A stretch of 64,000 nucleotides of DNA from Pareuzebyella sediminis (GTDB taxonomy: Bacteria; Bacteroidota; Bacteroidia; Flavobacteriales; Flavobacteriaceae). The stretch covers positions 682,001 to 746,000 of the forward strand of contig NZ_VTZS01000003.1 in assembly GCF_008367235.1 (NCBI RefSeq). The letters run 5' to 3'. The notes below the pieces were generated by a model, which saw only the letters and a list, made by a program, of their open reading frames with translations, had not been told where the DNA came from and did not search any database. The position numbers and the translations under genes were made by a program. How positions within the stretch are numbered: the first letter of the stretch is position 1; each line of letters starts with the position of its first letter. Shown piece by piece: positions 1-8,310 of the stretch.

Positions 1-1143
1 ATTGATTTTAGCATTTTCCCTAAGGAAGAAAACGCATTGGAATATAGGGATGTCAAGCGGTATTTCTTACACGAAATAGATACGTATAAAATTGTTTTCA
101 TCGATGGAATCTATAGTTCTTACCTTTCGGAAACTACTCATGATGGTGTGGATATCTGTTTGATGAGTTCTGCTTTGACCAAGCCCATGTACAAACCCGT
201 CATTGATGTATATTTTAATAAAGTCGCTTCTAGCGACGAGTCGTTGACCTCGCTGAATACCGCTTTTAGCCGGGAAGGGGCTTACATCTATATACCAAAG
301 AACAAGATACCTAAAAAACCCATTGAAATTATTCATTTTGCTACGGGTAACGAGGCATCTTTGCTTCTACAGCCTCGAAATCTGATCATTGCCGAAGAAA
401 ATGCGGAATTACAGGTAATCGAGCGCCATCAAAGCTTAACTTCCAATGATGTGCTCTCCAATTCAGTTACGGAAATATTTGCGGCGGAGAATGCCATTGT
501 AGACTACTATAAGATTCAAAATGATAATAGTAAAGCTTCATTAATAGACAACACTTATATAGACCAAAAAAGCAGAAGTGTAGTCAAAATACATACATTC
601 AGTTTTGGCGGGAAGTTGATCCGTAACAATCTTAATTTCTATCAAAATGGGGAGCGTATCGACTCCACGATGAAGGGCGTGACCATTTTAGGGGAAAAGC
701 AGCATGTCGATCATCATACTTTAGTGCATCACAAGCAGCCGAATTGCGAAAGTCATCAAGACTATAAAGGAATTTATGGCGAGAACTCGACCGGTGTCTT
801 CAACGGAAAGATTATTGTTGACAAAATTGCTCAAAAGACCGATGCCTTTCAGCAAAACAATAATATATTGATAAGCGATAAGGCAACTATCAATTCCAAG
901 CCACAATTGGAAATATTCGCCGATGATGTGAAATGCTCTCATGGCTGTACCATTGGGCAGTTAGATGAAGAGGCCTTGTTCTATCTTCAATCAAGGGGTA
1001 TTCCAAAGAGGGAAGCAAGAGCTTTGTTGATGTACGCCTTTGCCAACAATGTGTTGGAAAGTGTCCGCATTCCTGAATTGAAGACTCGTATCAATAAACT
1101 TATAGCCAAAAAATTAGGGGTTAACCTTGGTTTCAATCTCTAA
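1..1143 (+). CDS. sufD: Fe-S cluster assembly protein SufD (5'-truncated by window edge)
   Basis: SufD is the scaffold partner of SufB and SufC in SUF iron-sulfur cluster assembly in the cytosol. The frame is open from base 1 to the stop at 1141-1143, giving about 380 codons. A TTG at 37 is only an internal codon, since SufD proteins are usually near 430 aa and the upstream codons stay open. The protein has the SufBD beta-helix core and ends with the conserved KCSHGCTIG segment (about 928-955), the SufD region at the SufB interface, followed by a helical tail. The start and the expected sufB/sufC lie outside the window. Downstream comes beta-barrel DNA rather than sufS, which is unusual. Identification is confident. 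Confidence 0.95.
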   Translation: MDFSIFPKEENALEYRDVKRYFLHEIDTYKIVFIDGIYSSYLSETTHDGVDICLMSSALTKPMYKPVIDVYFNKVASSDESLTSLNTAFSREGAYIYIPKNKIPKKPIEIIHFATGNEASLLLQPRNLIIAEENAELQVIERHQSLTSNDVLSNSVTEIFAAENAIVDYYKIQNDNSKASLIDNTYIDQKSRSVVKIHTFSFGGKLIRNNLNFYQNGERIDSTMKGVTILGEKQHVDHHTLVHHKQPNCESHQDYKGIYGENSTGVFNGKIIVDKIAQKTDAFQQNNNILISDKATINSKPQLEIFADDVKCSHGCTIGQLDEEALFYLQSRGIPKREARALLMYAFANNVLESVRIPELKTRINKLIAKKLGVNLGFNL

Positions 1144-1263
1144 GATAGCTGGCCACCAAGAAGAAATGTAGGGGCCGTCAACGCATGGTAAATTTTGCGT
1201 CGATATATTAAAAAAACTTTTTTCCAACGAATAAACAGATCGGTATTTTTCAGAAGGTATCGG

Positions 1264-1846
1264 GTGAAAAGATTTGTATGCAGTACCTTATTTTTAATAA
1301 GGGTACTTTCTTCTTGGGCGCAAGACCATAAATGGGCTATCGAGGCCAATTATCCAGTACTTCTAGGGGACGAAAATTCTTTCAGGGACTACAATGGGGT
1401 CATTGATATAGGAATCAAATATAGCTTTATAGACCGGATTGGTGAAGTTAGGGGCAGGATTGAACAGTGGGCTTTTTCGTAACCGATCTGGGCGTTCGAA
1501 CCTAGGGCCTGACGGAACGTTATTTTTTGTACAACCCCATATCTTGGGAGAGATAAACATACATAGATTACATCCATTTCTCGGTATAGGGTATTCTTTG
1601 TAAAGCGAAGATGTTTCTGGAAGTTATGATGGCGAAAACAATTTTGACTATGGAGAGACCATCGGGGGTTTGAATGCTAATGCCGGACTAGCGTTCGATA
1701 TGTCGAATAAGCTTTTTCTAAAAGCACAGTACGGTATTACGCACCTGAAATCAAAAAATTCGATGACCCATGAGGGACAGACTATAGATTATGTCTATAA
1801 GGAAAATATCAGTCTTTTAAAGTTTGGGGTAAGTTTTCGTTTTTGA
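1264..1846 (+). pseudogene. Outer-membrane beta-barrel protein gene, broken by a frameshift and a stop
   Basis: A GTG at 1264 opens a reading frame with a Sec signal peptide ending in SSWAQ, followed by a barrel-like start (KWAIEANYPVLLGDENS). The frame is kept to about 1440. The continuation (VKLGAGLNSGLFRNRSG) then lies one base out of frame, from about 1441. That second frame is stopped by TAA at 1601-1603, then continues as plausible coding (ETIGGLNANAGLAFDMSNK) to TGA at 1844-1846. The tail KFGVSFRF is a typical terminal beta-strand ending in Phe. Two lesions in one gene argue for decay, although sequencing error could explain one of them. It is a short barrel of about 190 aa with no assignable function. 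It sits between sufD and an intact barrel gene. Confidence 0.72.
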
Positions 1847-1969
1847 GACTTTAGTTCTATGCCATTCGAAGGCTAGGTTTTCATAAAAGCGATGACCCTT
1901 TGTGCATTTACTTTGAAACGCTCCGTGAAGTACTTCTGGCCGTTTTGGAAAATTGTCCTAGTTTTAGAC

Positions 1970-2617
1970 ATGGTAAAATTAAAATGGTTCTTGCTTCTCA
2001 CTTGTTTTTATTTCGTGCCCTTACAGTCTCAGGACGTGCATTACGGGGCCAAAGCAGGGGCAAACTATTCTTCTGTAGTGGGTGATTTGACCGATGGCGT
2101 AAAATTTAGGTTGTCCGGTCATGCAGGTATTTTCCTCCAGTTCGAGTTCTCCGAAGGTTTCACCTTACAGCCAGAATTATTATATGTTTCCCAAGGCTTT
2201 CAGTACAGTTCCGACCTTTTTTCGATTGAAAGTGAAGCTCCTCTCCCTGCCGGAAACGATTTTCGAACAAATGTTCAGCTCAACTATTTGGCAATTCCAG
2301 TGCTGGGCACATTCGCTCTTAATGAGCGTTATTCGGTTCATTTTGGTCCTCAGTTTGCTTTTCTGCTTAACCAAGTCACCAAAATCAAAAGTTTAGACGA
2401 ACCCGATGGCATCAATGCGAAAAGCAAAGCTTCGACCTCGGGAAAATTTCTTCTAGATTATGGAGTCGCGGCCGGTATCGATATCAAATTCGGCACAAAT
2501 ATTTCGATGACGCCAAGATTTTATTTGGGGCTACGGAATCGCCTGAACGGGCGTGAAGATAACCTTCAAAACTATAATGTTTCCCTGCAGCTTTCGATCA
2601 ATTATATTTTCGATTGA
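1970..2617 (+). CDS. Porin-family outer-membrane beta-barrel protein (PorT-like)
   Basis: The 215-aa protein starts at ATG 1970, chosen because a Sec signal peptide (KWFLLLTCFYFVPLQSQ) begins there; the frame is open further upstream. After cleavage come alternating beta-strands typical of the Bacteroidota OMP_b-brl_2 family: YGAKAGANYSSVVGD near the N-terminus, LQPELLYVSQGF mid-protein, and a final strand ending in YIFD. Members are predicted 8-stranded outer-membrane barrels, mostly of unknown role; one member, PorT, is needed for type IX secretion. Its placement between sufD and sufS, next to a decayed barrel gene, is not explained by the SUF pathway. Family confident, function unknown. 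Confidence 0.8.
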   Translation: MVKLKWFLLLTCFYFVPLQSQDVHYGAKAGANYSSVVGDLTDGVKFRLSGHAGIFLQFEFSEGFTLQPELLYVSQGFQYSSDLFSIESEAPLPAGNDFRTNVQLNYLAIPVLGTFALNERYSVHFGPQFAFLLNQVTKIKSLDEPDGINAKSKASTSGKFLLDYGVAAGIDIKFGTNISMTPRFYLGLRNRLNGREDNLQNYNVSLQLSINYIFD

Positions 2618-2713
2618 TTTCTAAAGCTTCCGTCTTCAAACAGGGCGTATTAAAGAATATATCCTCGTAGAATTAGAATACAGTAGGTATCTTTACATTT
2701 CAATTGAATAAAC

Positions 2714-3928
2714 ATGTTCGACGTCAATACAATAAGGGCTGATTTTCCGATTCTGGGCCGTAAAGTGAATGGCAGGCCATTGGTATATTTTGATAATGCA
2801 GCTACCTCCCAGACCCCGAAACAAGTCATTGATGCAATCGTGCACTACTATTCTGGGTACAATGCCAATATTCATAGAGGTGTACATACGTTATCGCAGG
2901 AGGCTACCGACAAATATGAACAGGCAAGAGAAAAAATAAAAGTTCATTTCAACGCTGCCCAATCCAAGGAAATCATATTTACTTCGGGAACGACACATGG
3001 CATTAACCTAGTCGCTAATGGATATTCATCAATTCTAAAAAGGGGCGATGAGATTTTGGTTTCTGCAATGGAGCACCACTCGAATATTGTGCCGTGGCAG
3101 ATGTTAGCTGCGCGTACCGGAGCGATTCTTAAGGTGATCCCAATGAATACGGATGGGGTATTGATTATGGACGAATATGAAAAGCTGCTATCGGAACGTA
3201 CGAAGCTTGTTTTTTGTAATCACGTTTCCAATGCCTTGGGAACCATCAACCCCATTGAGGAAATCATCAAGAAAGCACATCAGGTGGAAGCGAAGGTACT
3301 AATTGATGGGGCTCAGGCTGCTCCTCATATTAAGGCCGACCTTCAAGCACTTGATGTTGATTTTTACACCGTATCGGCCCATAAAATGTGTGGTCCGACG
3401 GGGATAGGCATACTTTATGGAAAAGAACAGTGGCTTAACGAATTACCCCCTTACCAAGGTGGAGGTGAAATGATAGCCGAGGTCACTTTTGAAAAGACAA
3501 CGTATGCCGATTTACCCCATAAATTTGAAGCGGGCACCCCGAATATCTGTGGAGGCATTGCTTTTGGGGCGGCACTTGATTATATGAATTCTATTGGATT
3601 TGATGATATTGCAACGTATGAAAATGAGCTACTTCATTATGCCACCCAAAAACTATTGGGTATCGAAGGGCTTAAAATTTATGGTACAGCTAAGCATAAA
3701 ACTTCGGTAATTTCATTCAACATAGAAGGTCTGCATCCATATGATATCGGTACCATTCTTGATAAATTGGGGATTGCCGTGAGAACTGGTCACCATTGCG
3801 CCCAACCTATTATGGATTTTTATGGGATTCCTGGAACCGTTAGGGCAAGTTTCGCTTTTTATAATATGAAAACCGAAATTGACACTTTGGTAGAAGGGGT
3901 TCGGCGGGCCAAAGACATGCTTCAATAA
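2714..3928 (+). CDS. sufS: Cysteine desulfurase SufS
   Basis: This PLP enzyme takes sulfur from L-cysteine, forms a persulfide on its active-site cysteine and hands it to SufE for cluster assembly. The 404-aa protein has the normal group II (SufS/CsdA) length. Visible landmarks are the PLP-binding lysine K224 in SAHKMCGPTG, H121/H122 in MEHHSNIVPW, D198 and Q201 in IDGAQAAPH, and the catalytic C362 in RTGHHCAQP. ATG 2714 directly precedes MFDVNTIRADFP, a typical SufS start. sufE follows after 117 bp with its own promoter-like sequence. Confidence 0.97.
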   Translation: MFDVNTIRADFPILGRKVNGRPLVYFDNAATSQTPKQVIDAIVHYYSGYNANIHRGVHTLSQEATDKYEQAREKIKVHFNAAQSKEIIFTSGTTHGINLVANGYSSILKRGDEILVSAMEHHSNIVPWQMLAARTGAILKVIPMNTDGVLIMDEYEKLLSERTKLVFCNHVSNALGTINPIEEIIKKAHQVEAKVLIDGAQAAPHIKADLQALDVDFYTVSAHKMCGPTGIGILYGKEQWLNELPPYQGGGEMIAEVTFEKTTYADLPHKFEAGTPNICGGIAFGAALDYMNSIGFDDIATYENELLHYATQKLLGIEGLKIYGTAKHKTSVISFNIEGLHPYDIGTILDKLGIAVRTGHHCAQPIMDFYGIPGTVRASFAFYNMKTEIDTLVEGVRRAKDMLQ

Positions 3929-3995
3929 AAAAATCCTTCCGCTCGTTATAAAAATGAATTATGGGCAAATCGAAAGATGCTTTTGCTAGAATCCG

Positions 3996-4026
3996 TTGAA
4001 TAGCAGCTTAACTTATTGTATTTTTG
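3996..4026 (+). promoter_or_regulatory. Bacteroidota-type promoter upstream of sufE
   Basis: TTG at 3996-3998 and a perfect TAnnTTTG element (TATTTTTG) at 4019-4026 are separated by 20 bp. This matches the -33/-7 consensus of Bacteroidota primary sigma factor promoters. The sufE ATG lies 20 bp after the -7 element. This is the only clear two-box match I found in the window. It suggests sufE and the genes after it can be transcribed independently of sufS. Confidence 0.5.
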
Positions 4027-4045
4027 TAGTAAAGGGTAAGTAAAC

Positions 4046-4468
4046 ATGGGCATAAAGGAAATACAGCAGGAAATTATAGATGAGTTCTCTATGTTCGATG
4101 ATTGGATGCAGCGATACGAGTATATGATCGAACTCGGCAAATCACTTCCATTAATTGACGAAAAATATAAAACCGAAGATAATATAATCAAGGGCTGTCA
4201 AAGCAAAGTATGGGTGCATGCCGAACTCGATGAAGATAAGCTGGTTTTTACTGCAGATAGTGATGCCATCATTACGAAGGGCATCATTGCTATATTGATC
4301 AGGGCATTCAGCAATCAAAAGCCACAAGATATTATCGCCGCCGATACTGGTTTTATCGATGAGATCGGTTTGAAGGAGCACCTATCCCCGACAAGGGCCA
4401 ATGGGCTGCTAAGTATGATAAAACAAATGAAATTGTATGCCGTTGCTTATCAGACGCAACTGAGCTAG
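4046..4468 (+). CDS. sufE: Sulfur-acceptor protein SufE
   Basis: SufE accepts the persulfide sulfur from SufS, stimulates its activity and passes sulfur to the SufBCD scaffold. The 140-aa length is standard. The acceptor cysteine is C51 in IIKGCQSKVW, the hallmark of the family, and the C-terminal region (LSPTRANGLLSMIKQMK) is the conserved SufE tail. It lies between sufS and the DUF59 gene, the common flavobacterial order. A promoter-like TTG-N20-TATTTTTG lies just upstream. Confidence 0.96.
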   Translation: MGIKEIQQEIIDEFSMFDDWMQRYEYMIELGKSLPLIDEKYKTEDNIIKGCQSKVWVHAELDEDKLVFTADSDAIITKGIIAILIRAFSNQKPQDIIAADTGFIDEIGLKEHLSPTRANGLLSMIKQMKLYAVAYQTQLS

Positions 4469-4533
4469 TTTCAGTTCAGAAAACTTCATTGTCTTATCCA
4501 AGAAACCCTGTACTAATTACCAAAATTATTAAA

Positions 4534-4866
4534 ATGAGCGAAGAAACATCAACAATAGACACTAGAGAACTTGGCGAGAAAATTGTAAAAGTTCTAAAAA
4601 CGATATATGATCCGGAAATACCCGTCGACATTTATGAGTTGGGCCTCATCTACGATGTATTGGTCAACGAAGATAATGAGGTAAGGATTTTAATGACCTT
4701 GACCTCGCCCAACTGTCCCGTGGCGGAGACGCTTCCTGTCGAAGTAGAGGAGAAGGTAAAGTCTTTGGATCTAGTGAAGGATGCTGAAGTAGAAATTACT
4801 TTTGACCCTCCCTGGACCCAAGATTTGATGAGTGAGGAGGCAAAATTGGAACTCGGTCTGCTATAA
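4534..4866 (+). CDS. SUF-associated DUF59/MIP18-family protein (SufT-like)
   Basis: The 110-aa protein of the MIP18/DUF59 family assists maturation or delivery of Fe-S clusters; SufT and Cia2 are relatives. The motif YDPEIPVDIYELGLIY (residues 25-40) and the single conserved cysteine C61 in SPNCPVAETLP are visible, and the C-terminal FDPPWTQDLMSE is diagnostic. I start at ATG 4534; an in-frame TTG at 4489 would add 15 residues with no family support. It follows sufE by 65 bp. Whether it acts as a carrier or an assembly factor cannot be told from sequence. Confidence 0.92.
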   Translation: MSEETSTIDTRELGEKIVKVLKTIYDPEIPVDIYELGLIYDVLVNEDNEVRILMTLTSPNCPVAETLPVEVEEKVKSLDLVKDAEVEITFDPPWTQDLMSEEAKLELGLL

Positions 4867-4976
4867 ATATATCGCCTCCTCGAAGTGTTTAATTCCTTTC
4901 CTTTAGTACGGATTTAAACTTAAAAAGTCTATCCATAAATTTATGGATATTGGCCTACCCGACAAATTTTCTAAAT

Positions 4977-5504
4977 ATGTCAGATAATAACGAAAAACCG
5001 ATTTTGAATCGGGTTGCCCAAAGCAAACTCATAACTTTCAATCTTGAGGATTATTATCCCAAGGGAGAACGTATAGCGATCGATATTTCAGGATGGTTAT
5101 ATGACGGTCTTATTCTTAGGGAAAAAGAATTTAGGGCAATGGTAGCCGCTTATGATTGGTCGAAATTCCAAGACCACTATGTGGCTTTATACTGTGCTAC
5201 CGATGCTATCGTTCCTGGTTGGGCCTTTATGCTACTGGCAACTAAATTACAACCTTATGCCAAAAAAGTGATACAAGGTTCATTGGAAGAAATGGAGGCA
5301 CTTCTCTACCAATCTATCTTGGAGAATTTGGATGTTTCTGAATTCAAGGATAAACCGGTAATCATAAAAGGATGTAGTAAAAAGCCGGTTCCTCCCAATG
5401 CGTATTTATTGGCAATTGAACGATTGCAACCTGTGGTTAAGTCCTTAATGTACGGAGAGGCTTGCTCTTCCGTACCGCTCTTCAAAAAAAATAATCTCGG
5501 GTAG
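4977..5504 (+). CDS. DUF2480 family protein
   Basis: This 175-aa soluble protein belongs to the uncharacterised Bacteroidota family DUF2480. Recognisable features are the opening NRVAQSKLITFNLEDYYP, then LILREKEFRAM, and CATDAIVPGWAFMLLATKL in the middle. ATG 4977 is preferred over an upstream in-frame start at 4950. It is the usual neighbour of suf genes in Flavobacteriia, which suggests a role in Fe-S biogenesis or in a process depending on it. The late cysteines (in KGCSKKP and EACSS) might bind metal, but no biochemical role is known to me. Confidence 0.85.
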   Translation: MSDNNEKPILNRVAQSKLITFNLEDYYPKGERIAIDISGWLYDGLILREKEFRAMVAAYDWSKFQDHYVALYCATDAIVPGWAFMLLATKLQPYAKKVIQGSLEEMEALLYQSILENLDVSEFKDKPVIIKGCSKKPVPPNAYLLAIERLQPVVKSLMYGEACSSVPLFKKNNLG

Positions 5505-5560
5505 TGAATATTTTTGTTGGCAATTCTTACTTTTGAGCCTCAATTATAAACACTATAACC

Positions 5561-6496
5561 ATGCAAAAACTAGTATTTACATTATTTGCCATGCTGGCAT
5601 TTTCGATGGGTTCGGCACAAACTCTTGACGAATTAAAGGCAGAACAAGCGGCTAAAAAAGATTCTATTAAGGCCATAAAAGGCAGAGTAGACGCACTACA
5701 AGGTAAAATTGATGCCTTTCCAGGCTGGAAAAAAGGAGCTTTTGGAACCATTGGACTAAACTTATCGAAATTCAATAATTGGTACTCTCAAGGGGTGCCA
5801 GATAATTCTTCGGGTAATATCGGAGTAACGGTAAATGGCTTTGCTAATTTGGACAGGGAAAAATTTTTCTGGAGAAATTCGGGAAATATCAATCTTCAAT
5901 GGGTGAAATTAGACAACAAGAATGATCCTACCGATAGGGAGGGTTTTGAAGGAACTACTGATGTATTTAATATTTCCTCCCTTTACGGGTACAAATTGTC
6001 CAAGAACTTTGCTATTTCGGCATTAGGGGAATACAGAACGTCCATCATTAATAATTTTAACGATCCAGGCTATCTCGATTTCGGGGTCGGGGCAACATGG
6101 ACCCCAATTGCGGACATGGTTGTTGTAATTCACCCTTTGAACTACAATTTTGTTTTCAGTAGTGGAGATAATGTCTATGAATCTTCAGCGGGGGCTAAAA
6201 TCGTTGTCGATTATACCAAAAAGTTTTTGGGGAGCGTTAACTTTAAGACAAATTTTTCCACCTTTCAGAGTTATAAAAGTGGAGATTATTCAAACTGGAC
6301 ATGGGTCAACTCCTTTGGTTACACCTTGTGGAAGAATATAGGTGTCGGTTTTGAGTTTGGTCTTCGAAACAATAAGCAAGAGGCATTGGCCGCTGCGCTG
6401 GCACAAACTCCGATACCTACTCCAACGCCTACTTTTGAAAACCTCGATAACAAATTACAGAGCTATTATTTATTCGGGCTTAATTATGCCTTTTAA
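5561..6496 (+). CDS. DUF3078 family exported protein
   Basis: The 311-aa protein begins with a Sec signal peptide (LVFTLFAMLAFSMGSAQ). A short charged helical stretch (residues 21-50) follows, then the DUF3078 body with strand-rich segments such as GTIGLNLSKFNNWYSQG and a C-terminus ending in FGLNYAF, as in outer-membrane barrels. Predicted location is the outer membrane; the function is unknown. It sits at the end of the suf-DUF2480 run, a common flavobacterial arrangement. A perfect -7-like TACTTTTG at 5528-5535 lies 26 bp upstream, without a clear -33 partner. A strong terminator follows at 6522-6550. Confidence 0.85.
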   Translation: MQKLVFTLFAMLAFSMGSAQTLDELKAEQAAKKDSIKAIKGRVDALQGKIDAFPGWKKGAFGTIGLNLSKFNNWYSQGVPDNSSGNIGVTVNGFANLDREKFFWRNSGNINLQWVKLDNKNDPTDREGFEGTTDVFNISSLYGYKLSKNFAISALGEYRTSIINNFNDPGYLDFGVGATWTPIADMVVVIHPLNYNFVFSSGDNVYESSAGAKIVVDYTKKFLGSVNFKTNFSTFQSYKSGDYSNWTWVNSFGYTLWKNIGVGFEFGLRNNKQEALAAALAQTPIPTPTPTFENLDNKLQSYYLFGLNYAF

Positions 6497-6521
6497 AAAC
6501 TTGTAATCGGTAATAAAAGAA

Positions 6522-6550
6522 ACGCCCCAAATTTTGGGGCGTTTTTTTTT
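6522..6550 (+). terminator. Rho-independent terminator after the DUF3078 gene
   Basis: A perfect stem (ACGCCCCAAAA/TTTTGGGGCGT) is followed by an uninterrupted T-run to 6550. It ends the transcription unit of the suf-linked genes, 25 bp after the DUF3078 stop. Confidence 0.9.
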
Positions 6551-7024
6551 TAAGTAGGTGTACGTTAAGTTTGGTTGCAGTCAATAAAAATCAAACCTTT
6601 AGGTTAAGTAGTTGTTATTTGGGACTAACACTAAATTTCAAATACAAAACGAATGTAACAGGCAATACCCAATTCGGTAAATATTTGTTGTGAAGTACCC
6701 TTTTTTTGTGGTGAAATAGCCTAAAAGGTATTTCTTAATCTGTAAGATGAAAAAACCCTCCACAAAATGGAGGGTTTTTTCATGAAGTAGGTTTGGTTCG
6801 ATTTGAGTTACTTTTACAATCGGTCGTTTACTATCGATTTTCACATTATCTTTTAAAAGTAGGTCAAGTTTATAATCTGGTTTGGGTCAAGACTATCATT
6901 TGATCACAGGGTAAAACTACGCTTACTTTGAAATATGTAGTAACTATTGTTGTGAAGTAAAACAAATTTGTTGTAAAAAATACAAGAGGTCCATTTTCTC
7001 CGATGAACTGTCGGCTCCTAGGCA
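6551..7024. other. Intergenic region between convergent DUF3078 and hflX, with short repeats
   Basis: No credible gene is seen here; open frames cross the internal hairpin and have no family resemblance. AAGTAGGT occurs three times (6551-6558, 6785-6792, 6857-6864), each followed within about 25 nt by a GTTTGG run. TTGTTGTGAAGTA occurs twice (6685-6697 and 6947-6959). A bidirectional terminator-like hairpin lies at 6750-6780. The repeats may be remnants of a small mobile repeat or parts of a non-coding transcript. Confidence 0.4.
6750..6780. terminator. Bidirectional terminator-like hairpin
   Basis: The stem CCCTCC/GGAGGG encloses an AT-rich loop, with an A-run before and a T-run after it. 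Either strand would therefore give a hairpin followed by U residues. It is placed to end minus-strand transcription from hflX or any plus-strand read-through past 6550. Confidence 0.7.
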
Positions 7025-8236
7025 TTAATATTGATCAAGATGTTCGGGGTATAGGAAATTATTGTAAGGGAAACGAGTGACATGAATATCCCTGACCTCA
7101 TTATAAACCTTTTTGCGGAACTCGTCAAAGTTTTCCTTATTAAGGGCAGAAATGAATAAAACGTTGTCGCCCAGTCGATCCATCCATGTATTTTTCCATT
7201 CATCGATGGTGAAATGCCTTTCGGTTTTTTGGGTTATTATATCGTCTTGATCGATGACCGCATGTCTATATAGGTCTATTTTGTTGAAGACCATAATGGT
7301 ATTTTTATCTGCAGAATCTATTTCGGCCAAAATTTGGTTTACCGAAGCTATGTGCTCTTCAAACTGAGGGTGTGAAATATCGACTACATGCAATAGGAGG
7401 TCTGCCTCACGAACTTCGTCTAAAGTACTTTTGAAGCTCTCGACCAATTGTGTAGGTAATTTGCGTATAAAACCGACCGTGTCACTTAATAGAAAGGGGA
7501 GATTGCCGATGACAACTTTGCGCACTGTGGTGTCTAAGGTAGCGAACAATTTGTTCTCGGCGAAGACCTCGCTCTTGCTGATCACGTTCATAAGAGTCGA
7601 TTTGCCCACATTGGTATACCCGACCAAGGCCACACGTACTAAGGATCCACGATTACCTCGCTGGGTTTCCATCTGGCGATCAATTTTTTCCAATTTCTTT
7701 TTTAATAGGGAAATTCGATCACGAACAATACGTCTATCGGTCTCGATTTCGGTCTCACCTGGACCTCTCATACCGATACCACCACGTTGGCGCTCCAAGT
7801 GTGTCCATAAGCCGGTTAATCTTGGAAGAAGGTACTCGTATTGTGCCAACTCGACTTGGGTGCGTGCATAACTCGTTTGGGCACGTTGTGCAAAAATATC
7901 AAGAATCAAACTGGTACGGTCGACTATTTTACACCGTAGTTTCTTCTCGATATTACGTTGCTGTGCAGGGGTCAACTCATCATCAAAAATTACGGAGCCA
8001 ATGTCATGTTCCTTTACAAAGTGGGCCACTTCTTCCATTTTTCCACTTCCAATAAGCGTTTTAGGATTTGGGGTATCAATGCGCTGTACAAAGCGCTCGA
8101 TTACTTCGCCTCCCGCGGTGTACGTCAAAAACTCGAGCTCGTCTAGATATTCGGTTACTTTTTCCTCATTCTGCTCTCTATTGATGACGCCGATAAGTAC
8201 GGCCCTCTCATGGTCAATTGTTTTCTTTTCTAACAT
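7025..8236 (-). CDS. hflX: GTPase HflX
   Basis: HflX is a ribosome-associated GTPase that splits stalled or stress-arrested 70S ribosomes. The 403-aa protein has the N-terminal HflX domain with the glycine-rich region (RGGIGMRGPGETEIETD, about 151-167), a coiled-coil segment, then the G domain: G1 GYTNVGKS (206-213), G3 DTVGF and G4 NKID. ATG 8236 was chosen; the frame extends to a TTG further upstream with no family support. The gene is divergent from the EEP-family gene and has a minus-strand -7-like TAAATTTG at 8258-8251, just upstream. Confidence 0.96.
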   Translation of the reverse strand: MLEKKTIDHERAVLIGVINREQNEEKVTEYLDELEFLTYTAGGEVIERFVQRIDTPNPKTLIGSGKMEEVAHFVKEHDIGSVIFDDELTPAQQRNIEKKLRCKIVDRTSLILDIFAQRAQTSYARTQVELAQYEYLLPRLTGLWTHLERQRGGIGMRGPGETEIETDRRIVRDRISLLKKKLEKIDRQMETQRGNRGSLVRVALVGYTNVGKSTLMNVISKSEVFAENKLFATLDTTVRKVVIGNLPFLLSDTVGFIRKLPTQLVESFKSTLDEVREADLLLHVVDISHPQFEEHIASVNQILAEIDSADKNTIMVFNKIDLYRHAVIDQDDIITQKTERHFTIDEWKNTWMDRLGDNVLFISALNKENFDEFRKKVYNEVRDIHVTRFPYNNFLYPEHLDQY

Positions 8237-8310
8237 AGAATTGTAAAATGCAAATTTAAGCAATACTGATCGACCTATTTTCGTAAATTTAATACCCCAA
8301 TCACATACCT

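Noticed and set aside
6638-6844. 68-codon minus-strand frame downstream of hflX
   Set aside because: It runs through the hairpin at 6750-6780 and shows no family pattern.
8251-8258. Isolated -7-like TAnnTTTG elements, also at 5528, 30429, 36293, 44310 and 48881
   Set aside because: Each lacks a TTG box at the proper distance, so I did not list them as promoter features and only mention them in gene entries.
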